A DNA stretch of 39,080 nucleotides from positions 1 to 39,080 of IMG/VR virus record IMGVR_UViG_3300008107_000316; one strand, written 5' to 3'. A program made the translations under genes and the position numbers. The stretch comes from a virus. Positions 15,421 through 24,834 of this stretch are shown one piece after another. The notes beneath the pieces are model-generated. The model was not told where the DNA came from, made no database searches, and saw only the letters and a list, made by a program, of their open reading frames with translations. The first letter of the stretch is position 1. Every line of letters begins with the position of its first letter.

Positions 15421-18400
15421 TATTCTTTAACTCCTGTATTTACTACAATGTCTTTTACTGCCCAATCCTTTACAGCTTGATCTGTAAGCATCTTTTCGTA
15501 TTGAGTAAATGCTTCCACTTTATAAGCTTCTCTATATAGTTGCTGTAAATCACTACCTGAATATGTATTCAGAATAGCTTGTACAATTGCAGCGTGTGTT
15601 CTATGTCCTTCACTATCGTTATTACGTAACGCAGTTAAAGCTAACATAGAGTGTTTACCAATTGCTTTAGCAGATGTTTTAATATCATCGGCTTGTGATT
15701 TTCTACTACTATATAGAATGGACAAGTCTTCTTGAACAGCAGGTGGGATACCAAAACTTAACATCCATGCTTCAGTGTCAGTAACACGGAACATGGCTCC
15801 ACCAGCACCACTTTGCACTTGGTTATAGTTAGCCATTGCAATGCGTGACTTCTGGATGTTGTTGAAGAAAGAGAAACTTCCTTTACCAATCTCACCTAAA
15901 GCAATCTGCAATGTATCCATAGTCATAGGAGCTTTAGCAATGATTGAGAATGCCTCACCAAAGCCACCTAGGATGCGTAGAGCAGCGAAACCTGAAGGGC
16001 CAGCAGCCACTTCCATGAATGTTTTCTCAGGGTCTAATAACCCTTTAATAACATCTTCATAATATTTAAATGTGTTAAATCGGCTACCTAGTGCTAGCTT
16101 AGCTTCACCATCAGTAATGGAACCAATCATACCTGCAACAACACCTTGTTGTACATACAAACGAGCTTCTGGAGACGTATCTTCAGGAAGTACTTCTGTG
16201 AGTAAATCCCGGAAGGGCCATAAGAAGTTACCAGCAGTACCCATAACGAGTGCATGTGTTACTAATAACTGCAATGCCTCTTTCTGTGTGAATGCTCGGG
16301 GATTACCCATTAAACTCTGCACAACGTTCATCATCAACTTTACTTGATATTGAATGAACTGAGCAGGGATCGACTTCCAACCTTGTTGCCATGATGCTAC
16401 GTTAGCCTTAGTCATGTTCTGTGTCAAATCATCTTGACGCTTTAGAATCTTAGTTAAGTTGTCATCAGTCCACCATGCAGTGCCGGGATTAGTTTCCATA
16501 AATTCCCTACGTGCAATGTCAAAGCTAACTAAACGACTATATCCTTCACCAGAGTTAAAGGGTGTAGCAGCTAGATAACCTACATTACGAGTTAGCTTAT
16601 TCATAATGCCATACTTACCTACTTCAGCACCATATAAGCTACTAGTATTGATACCATCCATTAAACCTGTGCGGCGAATAGCTCTAACTACTTCAACAAA
16701 CTCTTCTTCAGACATACCTAAACCAAGGTTAGTTAGTTTGTTAGTCTTAGCTACAGTTTGCCAAATAGATTCTTGATCGCTAAATAAAGCCATCGCATAT
16801 AGTGCGCTACTCTTAGCACTACGTAAACCATGCACAGGGGAGATAGCTACAGCGTTGAAAGCGTTCATACCTTGCATAAAGAATTGCACAGGGTTAAATG
16901 CAAAGAAGCTGTGAAAAGCAATGGTACGTGCCCATGTAGGATAATCTTTAGTTGCACGTAATGCAGCACCTAGTTTCATAACTGGTTTACCACCTACACC
17001 ACCTTCAATACCCTCACTTATCATACGCATAAAGCCTAGATATTCCTTCTCTTCTTTAGTAGGAATATTCATCTGAGCAATGATGTAATCTTGCACCTTT
17101 TCAGCTACAGCTAAACGCTTACTCTGACCAACATATATTCCCTTGTTAAGAAGCATATAACGGAATGCAGCATCAGGAGTCATAGCTTGTACGTTAGCTG
17201 GTAAGTCATCAGCAAAACTATTAAACCAACGTTGAATATGACTTTCACGCCACTCTAATGTAGAAGCTACATATGCTGTGTTACCAATCTCAGCAGCTAC
17301 ACTATCTAATGGGCTAACTGTGTTCACTGTATCTTTACCAAATACAGATAACACTCTATCACCCCTCTTACTTGAGAAGTTACTAGTAAGGCCAATTGAT
17401 TCTTCTACATAATCATCATCTGTACGGTTGTACTTAACTTCTGCTTTAAAGTTAGTTCCAAATCTACCGCTATCTAGTGCATCAATAATTTCTTCAGGTC
17501 GCCAGCCATAAGGCTCCATTAAACGGCTAGCATCTTGAATGGTAAGTTTACCAGCTTTATGTAATGACTGAGCTTCAGACAAAGCTTTTACATAAGCATT
17601 GGCATCAGCCACATTGCTAGCAGTACGGTGAGTAGTGGTAACTTCTTCAATAACACCATCAACTTCATAGCTAGATTTAATTTTAACGAAATATTCATCG
17701 CTGTAAATACGGCGATATTCCCCTGCACGATATGGAATTACAGTATCAATAGGTTGGCTAGCAAAGCTACCCACTTTAAAACCAAATGTTTTACGATATT
17801 TACCGTCAATTAGCACAGGCTCAGCAGCTTCGTAGAAGACATAACCCTTAGTAATGGCTTCTTCACGAAACTCTGCACTCATACGTTGCATAGCACCAGT
17901 ATCGCCAAGATAGACAAAACTGCCCTCTTTAGGCGTTATTGGCTTACCAAACAGTTGATTACCACTATCGTCAAACTTTAGACCAGTGTTAAGTTGGACA
18001 AACCCTCGGCGGGTCATACTCTTAACAGCCACATCATTACGCATCTGCCACATAACATCACGTAACGCACGTACTTTAAAGTAGGCATCACGGGCTTTTA
18101 ATGACAGACCTTGACCAGCTAGTTCATGTGCTGAGAATAGTTTACCCTCTTTATCACCGATGACTAATGCATCATTCAGTGCCACCATATCTGCTTTACT
18201 TAGCTTCTCAATGGATGGTCGTACAAAGTTAGTCAACAACTTCTGATAACGGCTACCTTGATTAATACCTACAAGACGTTGTGAATATAGTTCACTGGAT
18301 GTAGCAAATGCCCAATCGCCCATAGCAAATCGTGCTGCGCTATTAATATCATCATCAGAATATTTACCAACAATGGAATAATCTAGCGTACGGTTAATAG

Positions 18401-21329
18401 GTTGCTCAACTAGCCACCCTGTCTTCAATCCTTTTTCAGCATCTTCAATTGCGTTGAGTTCATCCATCACTTCGTCCAACTCTTTTTGTAGAGAGGCAAG
18501 TGTTGGTTTAATCTTTTTGCTTTCAGATGCAATCATTGTCATGTTGGCATTTACTTGAACAGCTTGTTCTTGTAGTTGCTTAACATGGGTATTGAGCATA
18601 GCGGCAATGTTCTTGTCTACTTTACCAACATCAGCTACGATACCTAGCTTAGCTAGCCTATCCATAACATCGCTAGCAATTAGCTTAAAACCGTCTACAA
18701 GGCGCTTAAATGCCTGTCCTAATACCGTGGTAGGTATTTCATCACTGAAGGCCCATTTAGCAAAGTTCTCAGCAAAGAATTCACTGTAGCTAGATGCCCA
18801 CTTGTGAATCTGAGATTCGTATGCCTGATACTTACCGTAGTCACCACCAGCCCACTTATCAATCCAGTTGACAGCAATGTCTTCTGCGTTGGTAATGGAA
18901 CGATATTCTAATAATGCTTCAGGGGGGAACACATCTAGAACAGACTTAGTGTCCCCCTCACCTGTAAACTTAATGCCTTTAGCACGCAACCACTTGTTAA
19001 AACTACTATTAATAATGCCAAAATACTTTGTAGAAAACTCTGCTTCAAAAGCGTGACCATATTCATGGGCAAAGTTTTCCATGTATTGACGTAGTGATAA
19101 AGGATTTTTATTTGTACCTCGGCGCATTACGATTAACGATTGACCATTACCGTAGTCATAATGTATAGCACCAGCACTACCGTGGTTTTGTTTTATGTCT
19201 GTTACACGTGCACGTACTGTTGGGTCTTTACTCTTAACCATATCTTCGTAGTCCATAACTACAAGTTTACGGTTGTCCATGCCTAGTGCTTTACCTAGCT
19301 TGCTAACAAACTCTACAACAAATGCCTTCTTAACACCAGCAGACATAGTGATGTTGCCAACAGTGGTAGTACCGGAGGCAACTTGTAAGTTAGCAAATAA
19401 AATATTAGCATCAACTTGTGCAATTGAAGAAGGGCGACCTACTGGTACTTGACTAGCAACCACAATGTTACCTGCATCATCTACCATGCCTTCGTTAGCC
19501 TTGATGTAGTCACGTACAGTTTGTGCATGACCAGCAATGGTGGCATCATCCCAACCAGTTGTATTCTGTAACCAAGTCTTAATTTCTTTATCACTCTTAC
19601 TAGTAGCAGTTTTACTACCAATTTGATAGGCAGCTTTATCTACATCGTCTTCAAATGTAAGTTGTGATGTTTTGTAACGAGGCTTACTATCTGTTAGAGC
19701 TTTAGGTGCTGGAGCACGTTCTACTGGGGGTGTTTCTACAGTAGGTGCTTTCTTACCACGCTTAGGTTTACTCTTATTTAGTTCTTCTAATACCAATGCT
19801 TCTAGTGCAGATTTACGTAGTTGTAAATCTTTCTTAACACTCTCTTCAACCAAAAAGCCTGTGTTAGTAGTGTCAGGTACAACCTTCATGCCAATAGACC
19901 CTGTTGGATCGGCAACTTTAATGTAGGACTCAGCCGCCTCTTTAGTTAAGAAACTAGACGCTGTATCTGGTTTATAAAATACTTTACCAGTAATAACTAA
20001 ACCATTCTCAGATAGAGTGAATGGGTCTACTGAGTGTACGTTAGGGTTGTTTGTTTTAGAATAGATGCGCTGTAAGTCTGTAAGTTCAGCAGCAGCTTCA
20101 GATGCACGAACACCTTTAGACGCAACTACATCTTGTAGTTCGGCAATTAGTTTCTCAACAGGTGCACGAATAGTTTTTTGTAAATCATCAGCAGCCGTTG
20201 TAATGGCATCAGGTAGTATTTTAGCAGCATTCATGCTGACTAGTTTACCTAAGTCAATGGCTGTACTAATACCTGTTAGTTCACCAGCAACTACACCTAC
20301 AGCTTGTAAGCGTTGTTTGTTAGCCACTTGTGACGCAATTTTAGCAGCTTCGGCAGCCATAATAGCATTCTTACCACCAGCAGCAGTTAGTGATCGTTCT
20401 ACACTTTGTAATGCACTAGCATTTTTAAATAGTTTTGCTGATTTAATAACAGCACCACCACCTGCTAGAGCAGCACCTACTACACCTAGTCTATCTAACC
20501 AATCTGATAAACCATCCCACGTTTGTTCTTCACCAGTAGCAACCTCTTGTATTAGTAACGCAGCTTGCCAATCAGTAATCAACCAACTATCTTTTAAATC
20601 GTTATACAAACCAGATAACCACTCACCTTTTAACTCTTCAGGTTGTGCATTAAATGCAGCTTGTAAATAACTTTTAGTTTGTGATCTACCAGAAGTACGA
20701 CTAATGGCATCCGCAGGGACGCCATATTTAACTGCTACTCTATCAATAGCTGCACCTTGTTCAGCAGCCATTGGAGTAAACTCATATAAAAATCCTAAGC
20801 CAATAGTAGACCAACTTTTACCATCTTGTATAGCTTTGTCTAGTGTTGCAGCAGCACTTAAACGCTTAGACATGCGAGTAGTAGACTCGTTAATTTCAGC
20901 AGGAGTGTTATTAAATAAAACAGAAGGATTACGTACAGCAGTTGTTTCTACAGCTTGTGTTGTAAGTTCTTTTAATTTAGCACGAACATCATTAACGTTA
21001 TTAATACTAACTTCACCGTACATGCGATTACGTGCAGCAACACTATCTAGTGTTTGTTGTACAATATTTACGTTACCTTCAGAAGCAGCTTTAACCGCAA
21101 TATCACGGTCAATGTTATTCTGTTCAGGTACAGTGGTACGCCAATTACCATCTACAAACTGGTCAAAATTAATCTCATCTGAAATATCTGTATTTCCAGT
21201 AGCCGTTGCTACAATGCCTTTAACAACTGAATAGTTTCCCACACTAGTGTCAGGAGCAGCTACAGTGTCTTCAGCAGTGTATAAGCTTTGTTCAGGTTGT
21301 GCTGCACCATCTTCTTCGTATAACATCAT
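15420..21329 (-). CDS. Giant internal virion protein with zincin (HExxH) motif
   Basis: 1969 aa, by far the largest gene. Its position after a gp14-like gene and its size match the ejection proteins of T7-like phages (gp16 role), which enter the cell ahead of DNA. A zinc-metallopeptidase motif, His755-Glu-Tyr-Gly-His759 within NFAHEYGHAFEAEF, sits in the middle, preceded by a strand-rich stretch (QSLIVMRRG). The surrounding low-similarity helical regions recall large polyvalent proteins of mobile elements. A hydrophobic stretch (FHSFFAFNPVQFFMQGM) lies in the C-terminal half. The transglycosylase domain usual in gp16 is instead a separate gene at 12816-13283. Two adjacent ATGs (21329, 21326) can serve as start. 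Confidence 0.8.
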   Translation of the reverse strand: MMLYEEDGAAQPEQSLYTAEDTVAAPDTSVGNYSVVKGIVATATGNTDISDEINFDQFVDGNWRTTVPEQNNIDRDIAVKAASEGNVNIVQQTLDSVAARNRMYGEVSINNVNDVRAKLKELTTQAVETTAVRNPSVLFNNTPAEINESTTRMSKRLSAAATLDKAIQDGKSWSTIGLGFLYEFTPMAAEQGAAIDRVAVKYGVPADAISRTSGRSQTKSYLQAAFNAQPEELKGEWLSGLYNDLKDSWLITDWQAALLIQEVATGEEQTWDGLSDWLDRLGVVGAALAGGGAVIKSAKLFKNASALQSVERSLTAAGGKNAIMAAEAAKIASQVANKQRLQAVGVVAGELTGISTAIDLGKLVSMNAAKILPDAITTAADDLQKTIRAPVEKLIAELQDVVASKGVRASEAAAELTDLQRIYSKTNNPNVHSVDPFTLSENGLVITGKVFYKPDTASSFLTKEAAESYIKVADPTGSIGMKVVPDTTNTGFLVEESVKKDLQLRKSALEALVLEELNKSKPKRGKKAPTVETPPVERAPAPKALTDSKPRYKTSQLTFEDDVDKAAYQIGSKTATSKSDKEIKTWLQNTTGWDDATIAGHAQTVRDYIKANEGMVDDAGNIVVASQVPVGRPSSIAQVDANILFANLQVASGTTTVGNITMSAGVKKAFVVEFVSKLGKALGMDNRKLVVMDYEDMVKSKDPTVRARVTDIKQNHGSAGAIHYDYGNGQSLIVMRRGTNKNPLSLRQYMENFAHEYGHAFEAEFSTKYFGIINSSFNKWLRAKGIKFTGEGDTKSVLDVFPPEALLEYRSITNAEDIAVNWIDKWAGGDYGKYQAYESQIHKWASSYSEFFAENFAKWAFSDEIPTTVLGQAFKRLVDGFKLIASDVMDRLAKLGIVADVGKVDKNIAAMLNTHVKQLQEQAVQVNANMTMIASESKKIKPTLASLQKELDEVMDELNAIEDAEKGLKTGWLVEQPINRTLDYSIVGKYSDDDINSAARFAMGDWAFATSSELYSQRLVGINQGSRYQKLLTNFVRPSIEKLSKADMVALNDALVIGDKEGKLFSAHELAGQGLSLKARDAYFKVRALRDVMWQMRNDVAVKSMTRRGFVQLNTGLKFDDSGNQLFGKPITPKEGSFVYLGDTGAMQRMSAEFREEAITKGYVFYEAAEPVLIDGKYRKTFGFKVGSFASQPIDTVIPYRAGEYRRIYSDEYFVKIKSSYEVDGVIEEVTTTHRTASNVADANAYVKALSEAQSLHKAGKLTIQDASRLMEPYGWRPEEIIDALDSGRFGTNFKAEVKYNRTDDDYVEESIGLTSNFSSKRGDRVLSVFGKDTVNTVSPLDSVAAEIGNTAYVASTLEWRESHIQRWFNSFADDLPANVQAMTPDAAFRYMLLNKGIYVGQSKRLAVAEKVQDYIIAQMNIPTKEEKEYLGFMRMISEGIEGGVGGKPVMKLGAALRATKDYPTWARTIAFHSFFAFNPVQFFMQGMNAFNAVAISPVHGLRSAKSSALYAMALFSDQESIWQTVAKTNKLTNLGLGMSEEEFVEVVRAIRRTGLMDGINTSSLYGAEVGKYGIMNKLTRNVGYLAATPFNSGEGYSRLVSFDIARREFMETNPGTAWWTDDNLTKILKRQDDLTQNMTKANVASWQQGWKSIPAQFIQYQVKLMMNVVQSLMGNPRAFTQKEALQLLVTHALVMGTAGNFLWPFRDLLTEVLPEDTSPEARLYVQQGVVAGMIGSITDGEAKLALGSRFNTFKYYEDVIKGLLDPEKTFMEVAAGPSGFAALRILGGFGEAFSIIAKAPMTMDTLQIALGEIGKGSFSFFNNIQKSRIAMANYNQVQSGAGGAMFRVTDTEAWMLSFGIPPAVQEDLSILYSSRKSQADDIKTSAKAIGKHSMLALTALRNNDSEGHRTHAAIVQAILNTYSGSDLQQLYREAYKVEAFTQYEKMLTDQAVKDWAVKDIVVNTGVKE

Positions 21330-21331
21330 TA

Positions 21332-21784
21332 TTAACCTTGTGTAGTAGGTTTAGTAGGAGTATTTATTTTAGCATATGTACCAGCTAGATTACCAATAGT
21401 ACCAAAAATAGTACCCGCAGTTTGGAAATTAGAAGCACTAATTGCTGCATTAGTAATAGCAGTATTTTGTTCTGCAATTTGTGCCATATAACCTAAGTTA
21501 CCAGCTAGTTGAGAACCAACACTAGCTGTTCCACCAGCTAAACCACTACCACCCATACCACCTGTTTGTGCAGCTACGTTAGTCATAGATGCTTGTGCCA
21601 TACGAGCTTCACGAATTTGCTGACGCATAGAGCGAATATTTTGTATTTCAGCTTTACGTCCTTCCGCTTCATACTGACGCTGTGATGCTTGTGCTGCTTT
21701 TTTTTGTTGATTAGCACTAGAAATATTACTTACGGCTGATGCGCCAAGAGCAATATATGCTATAGTAATTGGATCCATTCCCAT
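21332..21784 (-). CDS. Internal virion protein, T7 gp14-like
   Basis: 150 aa. It has a hydrophobic, Ala-rich N-terminus (TIAYIALGASAVSNI), then a Gln/Arg-rich helix (QKKAAQASQRQYEAE ... RQQIREARMAQAS), a Gly/Ser-rich centre (TGGMGGSGLAGG) and a second Ala-rich helix. This is the usual pattern of gp14-type core proteins, which are ejected and embed in the outer membrane. GGAG about 8 bases upstream supports ATG 21784. Confidence 0.75.
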   Translation of the reverse strand: MGMDPITIAYIALGASAVSNISSANQQKKAAQASQRQYEAEGRKAEIQNIRSMRQQIREARMAQASMTNVAAQTGGMGGSGLAGGTASVGSQLAGNLGYMAQIAEQNTAITNAAISASNFQTAGTIFGTIGNLAGTYAKINTPTKPTTQG

Positions 21785-21785
21785 T

Positions 21786-22076
21786 TTATTTCTCCGTTGA
21801 ACAAACCATTAAAAGAGCATTGTTAATTTGTTTAACAGGTTTAAAGCCAAAAATTGTTTCAAACCTAATTAACGTTTGATTGTCAGCAGGAATAAGTACA
21901 AACACTTCGTTATGCCCTGCTTCTCTTAGTTCTTCTTTTGCAACATGCCATACGTCTAGACATTTCATGTACACACGTTTATTCCACTTATTAGTAACGG
22001 CATGTGCGTAAACACGCCCCATGTGATGTTGAAACTTTAATGTCCCATCTTCATCTTCCCAAAATACATCAAACAT
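21786..22076 (-). CDS. GNAT-like / T7 gp13-like small virion protein
   Basis: 96 aa. The C-terminal half reads like the end of a GNAT acetyltransferase fold (EVFVLIPADNQTLIRFETIFGFK), the same fold as the T7 gp13 family of small morphogenesis proteins, and it lies exactly between tail tube B and the gp14-like gene as gp13 does. An acetyl-CoA loop is not evident, so enzymatic activity is doubtful. GGGGAA before ATG 22076 sets the start, which overlaps the upstream gene by 8 bases. Confidence 0.6.
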   Translation of the reverse strand: MFDVFWEDEDGTLKFQHHMGRVYAHAVTNKWNKRVYMKCLDVWHVAKEELREAGHNEVFVLIPADNQTLIRFETIFGFKPVKQINNALLMVCSTEK

Positions 22077-24291
22077 TAGTATTCCCCACAAATGTTCCTG
22101 TCCAACCTACAATCTTCATATCTTTACCAGCTTGTGCAGTAAACTTAAACTGCACTGCTTTACCTCTACCACGTAATTTATTTTTTGAAATAACTAGTGG
22201 ATAACCATCATCAAATGTAGTACTAGGATTAGCAAAGTAAGGACGTAGTTGACGATATACTTCTACTTCAGCAGCCCACTTACCGGGGTAATTATTGTCA
22301 GTAAAATCCCAAAGACTTTGCATTTTACAACTACTTTGATTGAGTGGAATAGTATTACTATCAAATGTTGTTTCAGTGCGCTTCATAAAGACAGTTAGAT
22401 ATTGCCCCGATTTAATCCTAGCAGGGCCATTACCACCCATGTTATATCCAGTAATAAAATAGGCAGGTTGCTCAACACCAACGCTGTTGAAGGAATACCA
22501 GTCTTTAAACTTAGTAGAACTATCTCGTGTATTATCAAAATCAGCAAACGTTACAGAATAATTGTTACTGTTAACTGGATGTAATATTAGTATTTTATAT
22601 GCTTTATTTGTACCAGACACGTTAGCTACGTTAGCAATTACATTATCTGTATTAGCTATTACATCATCTACACCAGCAATAACTTCGTACTCGTTAGTAA
22701 TAGTAGTTGTTTCTTTAGTAACCTCAATAGATACAGGAATAACACCAATAGAGGTATTAATGGAAAACCAATACCAACTATTTAAACGGGCATCAAAGGC
22801 AAGAATAGTGTTTTTATTGAATCTACCACTACTAGTAGATGTATTACTTGAGTTTGAATATAACCAATAAATAGTTTTATTTGTAGCATTATACGAGCCT
22901 TCAGCATACAATTTACCTAAAATTGGAATGTCTTGATAAAAAGTTTTAATGTTTTTTTCACTAATATTAGTAGCTGTATATTCTACAGAATTAGTTGCAC
23001 TAACAACATAAATACCACTAGTGCTCCAATAAAGCACTGTGTCTTCTACAGCTACAACACTTTTACCTGCTAAACAACCTACAGCCGATACCCTATCAAC
23101 TGCGTAGTTAGATGCTTTAAAACCTTGGTCTACACCAGAAATAAACCACACGCCGTTAGTGGCAAATACCATAATACCACGACCTAGTGGTTGTAATGAG
23201 ACAATTTCACCAGCTTCAGGAATTTCAATAGTACCACCATCATCATCTTCTAAATCACTAATAACTTCAGATGTTGGATCGTTAGTTTGATAGCAATTAC
23301 CTACTTTATCAATATTATCTAATACTTGACTAAAAAATACAGTTCCTAATAAGTCAGATGTTGGCATACCTGCATACCATGTACGCCCTGCAAAAAAAGC
23401 ACATACTTTAGGACGATATACAATGTCTTCAAAAGGATCAATAATAAAGTGTCCTTTAGGAGCAGGAGAATTACCAAAATCTTGTTTGTTTAAGAATCCG
23501 GGGCTGAAATCATCATTACTATCTTTACCATAAATCCAACTTTTAGTATTAGCTGGGTATTTGTTTGAGTTAGCACCTTTATAAGAATTAATTTGTGTAT
23601 CTGTCCAACCTTGGTTATACAAGTTATATTTAACATCAGTAACATCTACACCTAATGCTGCCCATCCTGCATCATCGTATTCAGCATTAATTGGAACACT
23701 ATTACCACTATTATCAATAAGTGCAACACCTTTAAAATCACGAATTTCTAAATCTAGTGTTTTAACTGTAAAAGTTCCCCATGTATTTTCATTACCTTCA
23801 ACTGGTGCATAACTTACTAATAATGGTAACGTGTCTGCACTAGTAACAATAAGTCGCCCATAAGTAGGAGCAAAACTACAAATTCCTGAACCAACAGTGT
23901 TGGGGTTACCGGGAACTTTGTAGGTTTCTAAATCAATACGAAACACTGTATTGCGTGACGCACTAACACTACCAGTAGCAGCATTATAGAAGTTTAAATA
24001 ACGACCTGTCTGCGTTACAATAAAATCCCTATTGCCACTACCAGCTACAGTAGACCATGTACCTGTGGTAAAGGCCCATAAATCTTTACTGTCAGCAGTA
24101 ATGGCAGCAGCATGTAAGTTATATCCAGTTTCATAATCCAAACCATTACGGCGTTCAATAGTACCGTCAACTTGTGGGATTACGTTAACACCTTCTTTGT
24201 AGCTGTTTTCAGGCGTAAGAAAATAGCCGCCTTCAGTGACTAGACCACCTACAAACGTAAACGAATCCTTTACTGAAGCTTGTGCTGACAT
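22069..24291 (-). CDS. Tail tubular protein B (T7 gp12-like nozzle)
   Basis: 740 aa. Recognisable family segments include an early PQVDGTIERRNGLDYE, then VTQTGRYLNFYNA, a central CAFFAGRTWYAGM, and a beta-propeller-like repeat region (LGRGIMVFATNGVWFISG; AVEDTVLYWSTSGIYVV). Gp12-type proteins form the hexameric nozzle of the short tail. The ATG at 24291 overlaps the previous stop (TAATG) and has AAAGG upstream, which makes it a better start than the GTG at 24309. Confidence 0.88.
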   Translation of the reverse strand: MSAQASVKDSFTFVGGLVTEGGYFLTPENSYKEGVNVIPQVDGTIERRNGLDYETGYNLHAAAITADSKDLWAFTTGTWSTVAGSGNRDFIVTQTGRYLNFYNAATGSVSASRNTVFRIDLETYKVPGNPNTVGSGICSFAPTYGRLIVTSADTLPLLVSYAPVEGNENTWGTFTVKTLDLEIRDFKGVALIDNSGNSVPINAEYDDAGWAALGVDVTDVKYNLYNQGWTDTQINSYKGANSNKYPANTKSWIYGKDSNDDFSPGFLNKQDFGNSPAPKGHFIIDPFEDIVYRPKVCAFFAGRTWYAGMPTSDLLGTVFFSQVLDNIDKVGNCYQTNDPTSEVISDLEDDDGGTIEIPEAGEIVSLQPLGRGIMVFATNGVWFISGVDQGFKASNYAVDRVSAVGCLAGKSVVAVEDTVLYWSTSGIYVVSATNSVEYTATNISEKNIKTFYQDIPILGKLYAEGSYNATNKTIYWLYSNSSNTSTSSGRFNKNTILAFDARLNSWYWFSINTSIGVIPVSIEVTKETTTITNEYEVIAGVDDVIANTDNVIANVANVSGTNKAYKILILHPVNSNNYSVTFADFDNTRDSSTKFKDWYSFNSVGVEQPAYFITGYNMGGNGPARIKSGQYLTVFMKRTETTFDSNTIPLNQSSCKMQSLWDFTDNNYPGKWAAEVEVYRQLRPYFANPSTTFDDGYPLVISKNKLRGRGKAVQFKFTAQAGKDMKIVGWTGTFVGNTNV

Positions 24292-24416
24292 TACATTACA
24301 CCTTTCCACTTATGACGATTTACGTCATCTTTTTTTGGTTGTTCTTCAATACCTAATTCACGCTTAGCTTTTTCACCAACTTCTACTAATTTAGCAAGAC
24401 GTTGTTGACGTTGCAT
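24291..24416 (-). CDS. 41-aa charged protein ending HKWKG
   Basis: Short frame from ATG 24416 to TAA 24291-24293. A TTG at 24446 with GAGG 8 bases upstream could extend it to 51 aa (overlapping the upstream gene). The peptide is a charged helix (QRQQRLAKLVEVGEKAKREL) ending VNRHKWKGVM. Its end closely resembles that of the 50-aa product of 24681-24833, and its Trp-Lys-Gly codons supply the AAAGG site for the tail tube B gene. Function unknown. Confidence 0.6.
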   Translation of the reverse strand: MQRQQRLAKLVEVGEKAKRELGIEEQPKKDDVNRHKWKGVM

Positions 24417-24426
24417 AGCGTCTTCT

Positions 24427-24684
24427 TTACGTAGTGACTTCTTCAACTTCGATACCTCGTTGTTTTGCAATTGCTAAGATACGTTCTTTACGTGTGAACA
24501 AACCTTTGAGTTCATCAGGTACAGGGCCACGCATTGAATAACGTGCCTGATATAAACCCATTGGAGTACGATCAATAGCAAGTTTATTTACAATGCCTGA
24601 CTCTTCACGTTCTTCTTTACGTTCTTTAGCTACTAACTTTTTTTCTTGGTGTTTTTCCATGACTTTATCGTAGGCAGTGGTCAT
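24427..24684 (-). CDS. Hypothetical charged protein between tail tube genes
   Basis: 85 aa, unrecognised. The ATG at 24684 overlaps the upstream stop (ATGA), with GGAAAGG just before it. The N-terminal half is a highly charged helix (VMEKHQEKKLVAKERKEEREE). The C-terminal half has ARYSMRGPVPDELKGLFT. It probably accompanies tail assembly, judging only from position between tubes A and B. Confidence 0.6.
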   Translation of the reverse strand: MTTAYDKVMEKHQEKKLVAKERKEEREESGIVNKLAIDRTPMGLYQARYSMRGPVPDELKGLFTRKERILAIAKQRGIEVEEVTT

Positions 24685-24833
24685 TTCATTTCGCCTTTCC
24701 ATTTGTGTTTGTTAACATCTTCAAGTTCTTCAGGCATTTCATACTTAAGTTTTACTTCTACTTCTTCAACTTTAGGAGACTGATTTAATACTTCTTTAAC
24801 TTGTTTATCAACACTTTTTTGTTTAGTAGCCAT
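24681..24833 (-). CDS. 50-aa charged protein ending HKWKG
   Basis: 50 aa from ATG 24833, one base after the stop of tail tube A, with GGGAGA upstream. The frame is open further upstream but that part shadows tail tube A. The peptide is Lys/Glu-rich (KQKSVDKQVKEVLNQ, EEVEVKLKYEMPEELEDV) and ends VNKHKWKGEMK, matching the end of the 41-aa protein downstream. Function unknown. Confidence 0.6.
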   Translation of the reverse strand: MATKQKSVDKQVKEVLNQSPKVEEVEVKLKYEMPEELEDVNKHKWKGEMK

Positions 24834-24834
24834 G

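Noticed and set aside
20065-20670. 201-aa + strand frame inside the giant virion protein gene
   Set aside because: Antisense shadow of the Ala/Thr-rich coding sequence; Ser/Ala/Pro/Cys-rich low-complexity product and no ribosome site.
20704-21234. 176-aa + strand frame opposite the start of the giant virion protein
   Set aside because: Antisense shadow with the same low-complexity composition; no context supports it.
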